Shown here piece after piece: positions 50,247 to 62,807 of a stretch of DNA of 64,000 bases; positions within the stretch are counted from its first letter, which is position 1, and every line of letters starts with the position of its first letter. The stretch covers positions 196,541,907 through 196,605,906 of the forward strand of contig OZ023262.1 of assembly GCA_964006375.1 (NCBI GenBank), written 5' to 3'. The notes below the pieces were generated by a model. It was not told where the DNA came from and ran no database searches. It saw only the letters and a list, made by a program, of their open reading frames with translations. Source of the DNA: Tillus elongatus. Its lineage: Eukaryota > Arthropoda > Insecta > Coleoptera > Cleridae. The translations under genes were made by a program, and so were the position numbers.

Positions 50247-50556
50247 AACTCTGGGCGCAGCAAGTGCGTTATGGTAGTGAATTTTCATTAAAATGTTTTT
50301 AATTACAAATATATCTCTCTAATGCGAGTAGGCATCAATTTGGTTACCGGTATAGCCTATATAGTAGGAACAATGTACCATATTTTATCAAAATAATTAT
50401 TTGAAAATGTACAAAAATTTTTCGAAAATAAACTTTAAATGTTTCTGAGAAAACTGGTCTCCTAGCCAATGAACCTTAGGTGAATAGCAAATTGAGTTAT
50501 TGAAATTTGAAACATTTAATGAAAATTCGCAACCAAAACGCCCTTGCTGCGTTCAT
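50247..50556 (-). repeat. End B-bounded 310-bp unit (MITE-like)
   Basis: Bounded by GGGCGCAGCAAGTGCGTTAT at its start and the inverted AACGCCCTTGCTGCGTTC at its end, with the inner phrases 'ttggttaccggtatagccta' and 'aacaatgtaccatattttat' shared with 23,979-24,283 and 45,459-45,772. The inverted ends are about 36 bp. Here it stands without End A or (TA)n immediately next to it, so it may be mobile on its own. Confidence 0.75.
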
Positions 50557-51520
<964 letters not shown>

Positions 51521-51527
51521 AAAATGA

Positions 51528-51660
51528 AAATTTGAATCACCAATGACTTATGGGCCACCCTGTAATTGTAGATATATTTTTTAAGATGTAGCTCAAGACA
51601 CCCTATAATTAATGTATACAATTTTTTTTCGTGTCTTGCATAATGACGGATATATTGAGC
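51528..51660 (-). repeat. Module X, inverted
   Basis: Contains the complements of 'gggtggcccataagtcattg', 'taattatagggtgtcttgag' and 'gctcaatatatccgtcatta', the same order as 30,915-31,070. It lies between two family H units. Confidence 0.7.
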
Positions 51661-51699
51661 TTTAAAGATTTTTTACGAAACTTCGGCAAAAATGATATA

Positions 51700-52520
<821 letters not shown>

Positions 52521-52779
52521 AAATAGAAAATCTAACAACTCTGGCTTTATACAAAAGATGTGCAGAGCGTTTGACGTCTCTTGAAAATTTGTACAGATGA
52601 GTTTTTGAAAGTGATAAAAGTAATTCGCTCCTTGGCTCCAGCGTATAGAAAGCGTTGTTTGCGGCCCTCAAGTCTTAAAAAAAAACTAACGCCTCTTTGC
52701 TGGTGTCGTTAGAAAACTTTTGATTAGAGGATAGTATTTCCATGTATTTTCTTAAATTACAAATTTGTTCTTCCTAAAT

Positions 52780-53560
52780 AACAAAGATATGGAAACCAAA
52801 TTTTGTACACAGGTTTATATTATAAAATGTATACTATATATCAAAATTTAGATTTCTAAGTTTAACAAAAAATTATAGGCAGCTAGAAAACAAAATTGAC
52901 TGACATTAGTGATCAGATAATGGCGCAAAACCAAAATATTTTGTGCGGTACTCAAAATCTACTGAATATAACAGCCAAAAATTAAGTTTTCTTGGCGCAA
53001 AAGGTAAAAAAGGAACGAGAAAAACACTTTGAATCTTTTATAAATTTTCCTAAAACGCCAAAGGCGCGATTTAAAACGTCAAAAGTAAACACTTTTGCTA
53101 ATATCCTGAAACGAATACGGGTTACGTAGAAGAGATGTCGTAAGAAGTGTGTTTTGCAAAACATTGAGTTTCAGCTTCAGCCGTCCTTGTCCTTAATTTT
53201 AGCAAAATAGTTGCAAAAATTTAATGTCAAATAAATCCATTATCTAGTGCTTTGGGCGTAGTTTCAGTAAAAGAGTTTAGGGTTCAAAAGTCTATAACTG
53301 TTAGCGAATTTTCGTATAAAAATTCGCTAATGAGGAGACTTTTGAATTTTGAAAAGATTTCTTCAGTTGAGCTCGAAATAGGTCCCCTGCGGTCAGTTTC
53401 AATTTTCATTTGTTTACATATACACAGTGTGTCGCATTTCTACGGTAAAACCCAATATATCCGGTATTCTACAAGACGCGAGAAAAAATTATATACGTTA
53501 ATTATAGGATGTCTTAGGCCGCATCTTACAAAATTATTTCGACTGACCCATAAGTCGTTG
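52780..53560 (+). repeat. Family H body, End A/M1 and module X
   Basis: Body phrases 'accaaattttgtacacaggt', 'tgcgcaaaaggtaaaaaagg'-like and 'gcgcgatttaaaacgtcaaa' lead to the 'gtgctttgggcgtagtttca' module (53,250), then End A (53,302, TTAGCGAATTTTC ... AAATTCGCTAATG), M1 and module X (53,425-53,560). This repeats the chimeric order seen at 30,779-31,070. Confidence 0.8.
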
Positions 53561-53699
53561 GTAATCCCTTTTTTTTTTTTAAATAGAACGCGCCTTATGT
53601 TACTGAATTTTTGCATTTTCTATCGAATTATTATGCAGTTTGCAAAGAAAAAATTTTATATTTTTTCATCCGTTTGGAGTTATTTTAATTAATTTGCAA

Positions 53700-54210
53700 C
53701 TTTTTACGTTTTGGCACATATCCTAAAGTGTGATACGGCTTTTTTACCAATAGATAGCAGAGTGCCATGAAAATGACTCATTCAGCGAAGTACTTGTTTA
53801 TATTATTCGTCGAAAAAATCTAGATGCGATATACAGGCGCTCTCAAATAGTAGCTGATTTATTCTATCTGCCGTAACACAATTTTGTCAAATTGCCTCTG
53901 CTTATATCTGTAAGTAAAGGCGTGTCCTCTGCTTTACCTTTTATGTAACACTTTCTATACCTAAAGGCCCTAGTTTTGTAAATAGTTACATTTATAAACG
54001 CATACCGTGATACATGTGGGGATCAGGTTTTAAATTTAGTTTCAGAGTTTTAATAAACGGACAGACTATGTGACTATTTTGAGGAATATTATTAAAATAT
54101 TTAAATTAACTTGGGTACAAAAAGTAAGAAATAATCATTTATTTGATAGGATATACTATGTTTACATTTTGTTAATATATTAAAGTCTGTGGTTGATAAA
54201 TTTAAATCGA
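53700..54210. other. No feature recognised
   Basis: AT-rich spacer without coding similarity. Confidence 0.4.
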
Positions 54211-54214
54211 AAAC

Positions 54215-55500
54215 CACCCTTTATGCCACATACTCAAACAAATCCAGTGTACACTGGCTTGGTGCGTACAGGGGTCTAACATAAAGTCCACTGAGCATTT
54301 CTTGAACCTCGGATGGTGTCAAGATCCTTGTCATTAAATTTAGCAACAACGACGATATGGCAGACCAAGGCAATCTGGAGAAAATGTTCGACCAGATAAA
54401 GATTTTAGCTGAAAAATGGGAAAGAATAATCCCTACTCTTTCGTGAAGAGGCATAGTTCCATTGATTAATCAATTTCTCGCCCCTAAACTATGGTACACA
54501 TTGCAGGTTTTAGAGCCCCAACTGACTTTATAAAGAAATTACAGAAACTTCTAATTGATATCTTTTGGTCTGGTAGAAAGCACTGGTTTACAGAGCAACA
54601 TCTTTGTCTCCCAGTTCACTACGGAGGGTTGGGTCTAGTCCTTCTTGAATTCAAAATCAAACTATTTCGTATTGTTTTCGCACTTAGGTTTTTCTCGTAC
54701 CTAGATTAATCAAAATGGAAACTGATGACAGTTACTTTGGTTCACCTTGGGTTCTTACACCGTTAATTATCTTTGTACAGGACCTGAATGGAAATCGTTT
54801 GAAGATTTACAAATCCCAGATTATAATATAACACTAAAAGTAACTTAAGAATCAATTATAATCATTCGAGGCCAACAGTCAATAAGTTTCTCAAATTGGT
54901 AGTAAGCACGCTGGCCCATATTTTGAAGTAACTTATGAAAGTCATGTTGGTAAAGGAGTGAAGTGTAATGTTCAGGGCAAACGCACATTATTGCATGATC
55001 TTGTATTGTGGTTTTACTATTTGGGCACTCCACTCAAGATGCATGGACAGATGATCCAATTAACTGGTGATCAATCTTAGCAAGGCCGACGATTGGCCAC
55101 GATGGCGTAGTCGCCTTCAGATTTGTTAAAAATAAACTGGCAGATCCTGTATTTTTGTACAAGGCAGGACTAGTGACATCAAACTTCTGTAAAACTACAC
55201 CACCTCTTGGCATATGATTGTTACATGTTCCGAAGTAACTCCCCTATAAAATTTTGTCAGCTTACTTACTCAAAGGATATTATCCAGACCATCGCGTATA
55301 AATTAAATATATGGGGGTTGTTGCAGCAATGTGCAATTTTCTGTGGAACTTAGCCAAAAGCACAGTATATAATGATATGACAACCTTCTTTAAGGATAAT
55401 GTGCAACACCTTAAATCTCGCATACTGAAGGAATACATTTGGTATATGGCTACGGATAATGTTGACACGTTTAAAGCTAAATGAGGTTTAAATAATGTTC
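54215..55500 (+). pseudogene. L1/Tx1-like LINE C-terminal relic
   Basis: Plus-strand pieces: LINFSPLNYGTHCRF / LAPKLWYTLQVL (about 54,470-54,510), DFIKKLQKLLIDIFWSGRKH then WFTEQHLCLPVHYGGLGLVL (54,520-54,640; the F.W.GK...L..P...GG.GL block that follows the RT in L1/Tx1 elements), then VGHDGVVAFRFVKNKLADPV (about 55,095-55,150), FLYKAGLVTSNFCKTTPP, CNFLWNLAKSTVYNDMTTFF (55,330-55,390) and LKEYIWYMATDNVDTFK. Frameshifts and stops are frequent. The RT core itself is not present. The clade call rests on the W-rich block after the RT. Confidence 0.65.
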
Positions 55501-55639
55501 TTTGCAGGATTCACGACATGGACTTAGTTTTTTATTTGTAATGATAATTTGTTGTTGTTGTTGAGTCTGTTAAACGTTACTTTGATTTGCTCTTGACAAA
55601 ACTTCAGGTTACAGTTTCTTTATCCCGAACCCTTAAACA

Positions 55640-55751
<112 letters not shown>

Positions 55752-56269
55752 CACAGCGTCCAAAACCATATTCGACGAATAGGCGCCACTCGGCTGCGAG
55801 AGCATGAGGAGTACCTCAGGGGCCGCATTGCGGCTCTCGGAGCTCGTATAAGACGATACCGTGAAGCAGCCGAACACCGGAAGCAGGAATACTTATTTGC
55901 AGTGAATTAGCGAGCCATGTACCGAAAACTAGAGCAAGGCGATCCACATCGTACAACACAGCAGTCTATCAAGAAAGATTGGTCATCAATCTGGTCGGTT
56001 CCTGTGAGTCACGACGAGGCCGTGAGCTGGCTCGGGGGACTGCGAAATGAATGTAATGAGTTGTCGTCCAGGACGACGTTTAACATCTACCTTTGCGACG
56101 TTTAGTCAACGATCAGGAAAACGACAAACTGGCGTTCTCCTGGACCGGACGCCATTTGCATTTTTTGGTGAAAGAACTTTCAGGCAACACACATGGCGCT
56201 CTTACAGCATTTCAGACAGGCATTAGCACCCCGAAGTAGGGATGGTAAGGAAATACTGGATCTGTTATT

Positions 56270-56335
56270 TGAGAACAGGTATCAGATATGTGGTATCAAG
56301 AACAGGTATTGAGATCTCGAAATAACAGGTACGTA
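56270..56335. promoter_or_regulatory. hAT subterminal repeats, left end
   Basis: Three AACAGGTA copies (about 56,273, 56,299 and 56,324) within 70 bp of the tip. Short subterminal repeats of this type serve as transposase binding sites in other hAT elements; binding here is inferred. Confidence 0.6.
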
Positions 56336-57285
56336 TACTCGTATCATGAAAACGAATACTAGACAGTAACAGTAGACAGTGGAGGGGACAAGTATTCTAG
56401 TAGCTAGAATCCAGATACCTAATACCTACTAGTTCGTACGTATTATAAATTATAATCTCCTCGGAAGTGGTAAGTATCAAGTGTCTGGATATTGACTGGG
56501 CTGGGTGGTGTATTCTCCCATAACAATAGGTTAGGTATACCGTAAACTAGTACTGGTGACTAATCGACTCATGTTTTTGATAAATTCTCTCGCGTAAAGC
56601 TTGCGCGCAATCTTTTCAAATTCAAATACATATTATAATATACGTATGTTATATGTTTATAACCATTCGCAATTCACATGAGTTTATCTGCATCTGATTG
56701 AACAACATATATTTAGTATTCTTCAGATCCATTCGAATAGAGAACATCTAGATAATGCATAATATTTAATATTCAATTTACTGCAAATACATATGTAGAT
56801 AAAGTAAATACTTGAAGTCGTATTAAGTAAAGATACACACTATAAGTAAGTGCAATAATAAAATTAATTTCTGATATGAATAAATTCTTGGATTATATTC
56901 AAAATTGAAAAGCAAAAAAATACCTACATATTTAATGATATAAGTCTGTCTCTGTCTGCACTTCAACTTCTAAATATTTATAGAATGAAAGATAGTGATT
57001 GATACCTGTTATAAAATTATAGTAATGAAATATGTTTAATATTAATGAAAAAAATTGCTAAAGTAATCATCAATTCTGATTCAAAAACACATGAGAGGTA
57101 CCTACCCGAGAGTTAGTTGAGAAAAAAGAGTATCAACAAGTCGGTGTGCTTTTATGATTATAGGTAGATACAAATGCAAGTAGGTAATATATATAAAAAA
57201 AATAGACCTGGGATCGATTCCTCAATAATTACTAAACAATAAATAATAATGAAAACAATGAAATTGGAGAGGCATAAATAATAAA

Positions 57286-57288
<3 letters not shown>

Positions 57289-57365
<77 letters not shown>
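57289..57365. repeat. (TA)n within the hAT element
   Basis: About 38 TA units in the noncoding part downstream of the transposase gene, inside the transposon boundaries and outside any family H context. Confidence 0.97.
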
Positions 57366-57367
<2 letters not shown>

Positions 57368-57522
57368 TATAAATAAAAACATAACCTCTATTCCTTGAGA
57401 AAAAAGCAACAAAATTAAATATAATCTAACATTAAGTTTAAGTATAAAAGATTTGTTATTCCATAAAAAGCTATAATACTAATAACAAAACAATGTAGAT
57501 AAGAGGCCAAAAAAATCATCAA

Positions 57523-59490
57523 TTAGGTACTGCCTTGGTAGACATTCAAAAATAATAGTTGATGTACCCTTTTAGCATTTAGTCTTGTTCTCCGTTCGTT
57601 CAAAATATTACCCGACTTGGAGAAAATTCTCTCACAGGGCACAGACGTCGCTAACGCACAACATTTCTCCTTAACTATTTGGCTCAGGTATGGGTATGTC
57701 TGTTGATTATTCCTCCACCAAACTAATGGGTTCTCTTTCCTGTGTAGGACCTCATCTTCCAAATATCTTTGAATTTCCATTATGGCCCTTGAATTAGCAT
57801 TGGATTTTGGCCTTTGATGCGCCAATTTTCTCTCCAGTGAACTCCAAGCAGACAAGTAATGTCTAGAATGGTTGGCTTTTTCAGTGTCATCGCACTCGGA
57901 TGAATCCATCGTGACACTTTCACTCATACCAGTTCCTTGGCTCCCCCCTTGTTTCTTCGCTATCATTTCTGCCGTGATGCTCGTGGCCAATTTCTTTATC
58001 TTATCTGTTGCATCTGTGTTTCTAAATGCAAATAATTTGAAACGTGGATCAAGAAAGGTACACAGAGCCAAAGTATTACTATACTCTACGTTTGCCAACC
58101 GGTTTTTCAGTCCGGTTTCCAAGGTTTTGATAACTTCTATTATAATGGGGTCGACATCTTGAGTCAGCAACTGTTGACAAACATCGAGTAAACCTCCGGT
58201 CAAAACTATCACTAATGACGCGGACACATACCTTTCACCACTAATGGTCTTTGTGACATTCTCGAAGGGTTGCAATACTTGGCACAACTCTTTCAATATG
58301 GTCCATTCTTCTGCCTTGATTTGAGGCAATGGTGCGTCTAGAAGGCCTATTGTAGATCTTATGGCTTCTTCTAACTCAACGAATCTCTCAATCATGTAAA
58401 ATGTAGAGTTCCACCTCGTAATCACGTCTTGGATTATCTTTTTGGGCATAGTCACACCGGAGTTCTTCTGAGCAATCATAAGTTTCGTGTTGGCTTGGGT
58501 GCTACGTTTGAAATGTGCTACAATCTGCTTGACTGTTCCAACAACTCCTTGAACGGGTTTCAAGGCATCTTGGACGATTAGATTTATTGTATGTGCAAAA
58601 CATCCAAAATGCTTCCAATTCAGTGATGCTATCGCACTTTTCACATTCGCCGCATTATCGGATACTGCCAGAATAATTTTTTGTCCTAATCCCCATTCAG
58701 TGACTATTTCATTCAGTCGACCAGCCAGATTTACCGCTGTGTGACTGCCTGTTAAACTTTCGCAGCTCAATAATAAAGATTTTGGGACGAAGTTTTCATC
58801 GAGGTAATGAATAGTAACCGCCATGAAACTCTCTCCATTTGCAGATGTCCAACAATCTGTTGTCAAACACGCATTTCGAATTGAATTGGCTTCCTCTTTG
58901 GCTTTGACTAAACACTTTTCATATAATAATGGGATGAGGCTTTTTGAAATATAGTGTCTGCTCGGCAACTCATAAGAGGGGTTCAATGATTTTACAAACT
59001 TTTTGAAGCCCCTGTCCTCTACAACTCTGAAAGGCTGTAAATCCAGAATGAATAAACCGAGCAAATCTTCGTCCAATTTCTTTTTAGCTGATAAATTCAT
59101 TTTTCTAGGAAGATACCGCGTGATGGAATCTTGCTTTTGATTGATAGTTTTACTATATCCACTCACATCGCGATCAGCTGAGGTTGAAGCTGGATAGTCA
59201 GCGCCATTTTTTTTGATTGCAGCTTCAGCTGTGCTGGCTGTACTTGTTGAGGCGGTAGCTTTTATTTCGGTAGCTGTTGTAGCTCTCTCATCAAGTTCTC
59301 TTCTTACAGTAGCACTACCGGTAGAAATTGCTACAGTCGGGTGTTTCTTCTGTAAATGTTTTTTTAAATTGGACACAGACGATTTATAACTGAAATTTTG
59401 TTTGCAGATATCGCAAGTGGCTACTGTAGCATCTATTTCTGTGAAAAAATGCCAAACGGGGCTGATCTTATTACCTCCGCTTCTTGGCAT
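57523..59490 (-). CDS. hAT transposase with BED zinc finger (intact frame)
   Basis: A 655-residue open frame with no stop or shift, the only long intact gene in the window. Residues 9-51 form a BED zinc finger with C26, C29, H45 and H50, which binds DNA. A low-complexity A/T/S-rich linker follows (about 52-120). The RNase H-like catalytic domain shows TTDCWTS with D212, VSDNAANVKSA with D278, the C-x2-H pair C297/H300 in GCFAHTINL, and RWNSTFYM at 359-366. The C-terminal hAT dimerisation region (about 570-650) has NPLVWW, YPYLSQIVKEKCCALATSVP, then CERIFS with catalytic E620, and NERRTRL. All expected catalytic residues are present. The start Met begins MPRSGGNKISPVW, directly before the BED finger. 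It resembles ZBED-like (hAT-Ac type) transposases and may still be active. Confidence 0.95.
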   Translation of the reverse strand: MPRSGGNKISPVWHFFTEIDATVATCDICKQNFSYKSSVSNLKKHLQKKHPTVAISTGSATVRRELDERATTATEIKATASTSTASTAEAAIKKNGADYPASTSADRDVSGYSKTINQKQDSITRYLPRKMNLSAKKKLDEDLLGLFILDLQPFRVVEDRGFKKFVKSLNPSYELPSRHYISKSLIPLLYEKCLVKAKEEANSIRNACLTTDCWTSANGESFMAVTIHYLDENFVPKSLLLSCESLTGSHTAVNLAGRLNEIVTEWGLGQKIILAVSDNAANVKSAIASLNWKHFGCFAHTINLIVQDALKPVQGVVGTVKQIVAHFKRSTQANTKLMIAQKNSGVTMPKKIIQDVITRWNSTFYMIERFVELEEAIRSTIGLLDAPLPQIKAEEWTILKELCQVLQPFENVTKTISGERYVSASLVIVLTGGLLDVCQQLLTQDVDPIIIEVIKTLETGLKNRLANVEYSNTLALCTFLDPRFKLFAFRNTDATDKIKKLATSITAEMIAKKQGGSQGTGMSESVTMDSSECDDTEKANHSRHYLSAWSSLERKLAHQRPKSNANSRAIMEIQRYLEDEVLHRKENPLVWWRNNQQTYPYLSQIVKEKCCALATSVPCERIFSKSGNILNERRTRLNAKRVHQLLFLNVYQGST

Positions 59491-59685
59491 TCTGCAAATC
59501 TAATTAATCTAGCTTTATGCGGCTTTAAATTCGTAAACAATATATCATTAAATATCCTCGCACAACATACACATATGTATTATATTGTTACACTAAATTC
59601 ACGTAAGTATTTTGTATATAATTTTGAGCCAGCCTCTATAAACTATAAACTCTATAAAGCTAGTACAGTAACAATAACAACACTA

Positions 59686-59730
59686 CGGACTACGGACTAC
59701 GGTACGGACTACGGACTAGGGACGCAATCG
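59686..59730. repeat. Short tandem ACTACGG repeats
   Basis: Four to five copies of ACTACGG-type 7-mers upstream of the hAT transposase start, still inside the element. Confidence 0.75.
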
Positions 59731-59864
59731 GTATCCGGTATTCACCGTACCACCGTACAGCAGTGATTGGTGTAAAGTATGAAGTACGGATGAAGCGGGT
59801 ATTTATTACGCAGTTACGCCTGCGCCTGAATCGAATAATTGCAAGAGCAATCAATCCACACTCG

Positions 59865-59940
59865 ATACCTGTTCCCGCCTGGAACAGGTATTTGGAACAG
59901 GTATACCCTAGGAACAGGAACAGGTGAGAACAGGTATTAG
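59865..59940. promoter_or_regulatory. hAT subterminal repeats, right end
   Basis: About five GGAACAGGTA-type motifs plus one inverted copy (TACCTGTTCC) are clustered within 100 bp of the tip, denser than at the left end. The same AACAGGTA core occurs at both ends. Confidence 0.6.
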
Positions 59941-61664
59941 AAAATACTGGTTTATCTCATCTCTACCCCGAAGTCCATACCACAATTCCTACTTGTTGTA
60001 CAAATCCGGGGATCAGCCCGACCCAAAAAATTACCGCCCAATCACTTGCCTCTCTACGGCATACAAAATATTCACTTCTATTCTGGCGGGAAAAATTAAT
60101 CAGATCTTTCAGAATGGTATTCTCGCGCCAGAACAAAATGTATGCCGAAAACGCGCAGGGATGCAAGGAGCTTCTCGTCACTGACAAAATTATCATATCT
60201 CAGGTAAAAAAAAATCGTAATATTTCCATCGGTTGGATCGACTACCACAAAGCAGTTGATTCCATTCCGCAGACTTGGCTACTTGAAGTCTTGCAACTAT
60301 ACAGGGTCGACGCACCTCTTATAGAAGCCCTGGAAGCATACATGTATAATTGGCGTACACACATCATTACACAGAGCCCGAATGCTACAACCACTCCAGT
60401 GGAACTCGACATCAACAGAAGGCTCTTCCAGGGGGACAGTTTAAGTCTCCTCTGGTTCTGTCTAGCTATGAACCCGTTTGGTCATATGTTAAACAAGGCT
60501 TCCTACGGATATAACATCCAATGTAGTAGTGTAGGACGGGTTAGTCACCAGTTCTACATGGACGAGTTGAAGGTCTACTCCAAGAATGTTGACGAGCTAA
60601 GAAGCATGATCGAGATTGTGAAGGGCTTCAGCGACGCGATCCTTGTGGAGTTCGGATTGGACAAGTGTGCCGTTCTCCACGTTAATCGCGGCCGACCAGT
60701 AGCAGAGAAGAATATGACGCTAATGTCAGGCGAATTAATTCAGGGCCTCGCCCCTGATAACGCTTACAAGTACTTGGGCATCCAGCAACTTCGCTCCGTG
60801 AAGACCACAGAGCTGCCGCGGGCTGTGGAAGACAAAATATTGGCTATGGTGAGGCACATGTGCAAAACTTACCTGTCTGGCACAAATAAAATCAGCCATA
60901 AACACTTGGGTAGTCCCTGTTGGTACCTACACTTGTCGCATCATCGACTGATCAACAGCTGCTCTTCGGGAGTTCGACAGAATGATTCCCTCCGTTATGA
61001 AAAAGCATCGAAGCTGCATCCTAGGAGTTCCTTGCACCGCTTGTATTGGTCTTGAAACATGGGGGGACGTGGACTCCTCTCGGTGGAAGTGATGTGTGAC
61101 AGATAATGCAGGCGGGTCAGAAAATACTTCTGTGAGAAAAGACAACGGCTGGTGCAATGTATTCAGAGACAGAAGATACGATTAGGCTCTCTCGACCTCA
61201 AGCAACCGGATCAAGATCGCGCCTACTGTTATTTCGAGTGTCGATGAGCGCTGCCGCGCTTGGGAGGATGGATGAATAGATAAATGGTTAAGGACAGCAA
61301 GTTTGTTTGCTAAAACAGAGGGACTTCTATGCGCGATACAAAATCAGGTTATTAGCACGCGCGCGTACCAGCGGCACATCATGAAGCAGGATGTCAGCGA
61401 CCTATGTAGACTCTGTCAAAAAATCCAGAAACCATTCTGCATGTGACGGGCGCTTGTGATTCTCTGGCCCAGGTGTGGTTTTCGGTTTGTACTTTTTCAA
61501 ACAATAGAACTATTTTGATGCAGTATGATACATGGTTTCTACAACAAACGATTTACTATCCACCAAAGTTGAAGTCTTACATTCAAGAAATACATATTTT
61601 ACGTTAAGGTCATTTTGCTTAAAATTTTCTCCCATAACGTACTCTCTGTGCTAAGACTTTTTAG

Positions 61665-61744
61665 TGAAATTAATAAATTTATCCTGACTTTCGAATTTTG
61701 AAACATGTCTTCAAATGAGCCACATCCGTGGTGAGTTTCAATTT

Positions 61745-61796
<52 letters not shown>

Positions 61797-62155
61797 GGAT
61801 CTATGTATCAAACCAATAACTCAAAAAATAATGGGCAGATTTAGATGAAAATTTGGAGGTTCCTTGCTTTTGTAAGTGGCCTAGATAGGTTTGTTGGCCA
61901 TAAAAATCGGAGCTAGTTTTCCGAAAAATTTTTGGGTTTTTTTCGGAGAATTTTCAATCTACGAAAATAACAGAGTAACGACAACCAAATTTGGTGTGTA
62001 AGTTAACGTTATAAAAATCAAACTACGTACTAAAATTTAGATCTCTATACTACAAGAAAGACACTAAATGCATTTAATAAAAAAATATGTTTGGCACCAG
62101 ATGATTTTTATCAAAATTTAACTACCATAACGCACTTGCTGCATCCAGATGTTTG
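61665..62155 (+). repeat. Family H copy with short (TA)n
   Basis: A decayed End A (about 61,662), shortened M1 (CGAATTTTGAAACATGTCTT, CAAATGAGCCACATCCGTGG), (TA)n 61,749-61,791 (about 21 units, the shortest of the pure tracts), M2 ('taactcaaaaaataatgggc', 'gtggcctagataggtttgtt'), the body, and End B complement TAACGCACTTGCTGCATCC at about 62,127-62,145. It is directly comparable with the copy at 31,424-31,965. Confidence 0.85.
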
Positions 62156-62159
62156 GTGC

Positions 62160-62800
62160 ACGAAGTGTATAGAATTGCCTACGCTGATTTGTACGGTTCA
62201 TAAAAGTAGCACTAGTTTCCATTGAAATATGCTAGTTGACGTAAAAAGTGTTACAACCCTCCTCGGTCTCCCTTTCCAGTTTTTGACAGTGCCTCAATAA
62301 ATTTTGTTTAATAACGTTTTTAAGGTTTTCACTTGAGTTTGCCTCGTACAAGTTACTGAGTTGCAAGACTGGCATTATATCATATACAGGTGATGAATTA
62401 CATGTACAGTTGAAAAAAAATGAAATGAATCGTTCGAATGTGAATGCTCTCAGATCTGTTATGAACTGGTTGTTTATGCATAGTCGAGACGGTTCGGAAG
62501 TAGGGTGAGCTCAATAGAATGTAACACCAAGCTGCTCGTCCACTCACTTCAGTTTTCTCATGATTAAGTCATGATATTCACATTCCTATGTCACTGTAGT
62601 TCGGTGCTAGTGCGAAAATCTCCATAACTAAAGCTTTTGATATTTAAATCTCTCCATATGAAGCGTTAATAATTAACCAGTATAGAAAGGATTTCGCATT
62701 TTATTACCTTTTATGCTTTTATATTTGTGTTTCTAAAATGTAGAAAACTATTTAAAGTTGCAAATATAAAAACAAATGACGTAGCTAGCGCGCTACGGTA
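62160..62800. other. No gene recognised
   Basis: Sequence without coding similarity between the family H End B and the CR1-like LINE. Confidence 0.4.
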
Positions 62801-62807
62801 GTTGTTT

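Larger units (their letters stand above)
56237..59965 (-). mobile_element. hAT transposon, apparently complete
   Basis: The element is flanked by a perfect 8-bp duplication, CCCCGAAG (56,229-56,236 and 59,966-59,973), the hallmark of hAT insertion. The tips are TAGGGATGG and, on the complement, TAGAGATGA. Subterminal zones at both ends carry repeated AACAGGTA motifs. It contains an intact transposase on the minus strand and a (TA)n tract downstream of the gene. Removing the element and one duplication restores a continuous LINE reading (ALAPRS joined to PYHNS). Confidence 0.95.
55755..61480 (+). pseudogene. R4/Dong-like LINE, split by a hAT insertion
   Basis: Before the hAT: a basic N-terminal stretch (HIRRIGATRLREHEEYLRGR, 55,770), YRKLEQGD, WSSIWSVPVSHDEAVSWLGG (55,980) and KTTNWRSPGPDAICIFW (56,115-56,165, the KAPGPDGI.NFW block). 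After it: GDQPDPKNYRPITCLSTAYK (60,010), AGKINQIFQNGILAPEQN, VKKNRNISIGWIDYHKAVDS (60,205-60,260, motif A), RRLFQGDSLSLLWFCLAMNP (60,418, motif B), HQFYMDELKVYSKN (60,550, motif C), LAPDNAYKYLGIQQL (60,750) and a C-terminal ETILHVTGACDSLAQ (61,430). The catalytic YMDD has become YMDE. A stop at 56,103 and a shift at about 60,170 add to its inactivation. The clade is inferred from the GPDGI.NFW and YMDDLK wording of R2/R4-type RTs. Confidence 0.82.

Noticed and set aside
57872..58162. 96-codon plus-strand frame inside the hAT gene
   Set aside because: Antisense shadow of the intact transposase.
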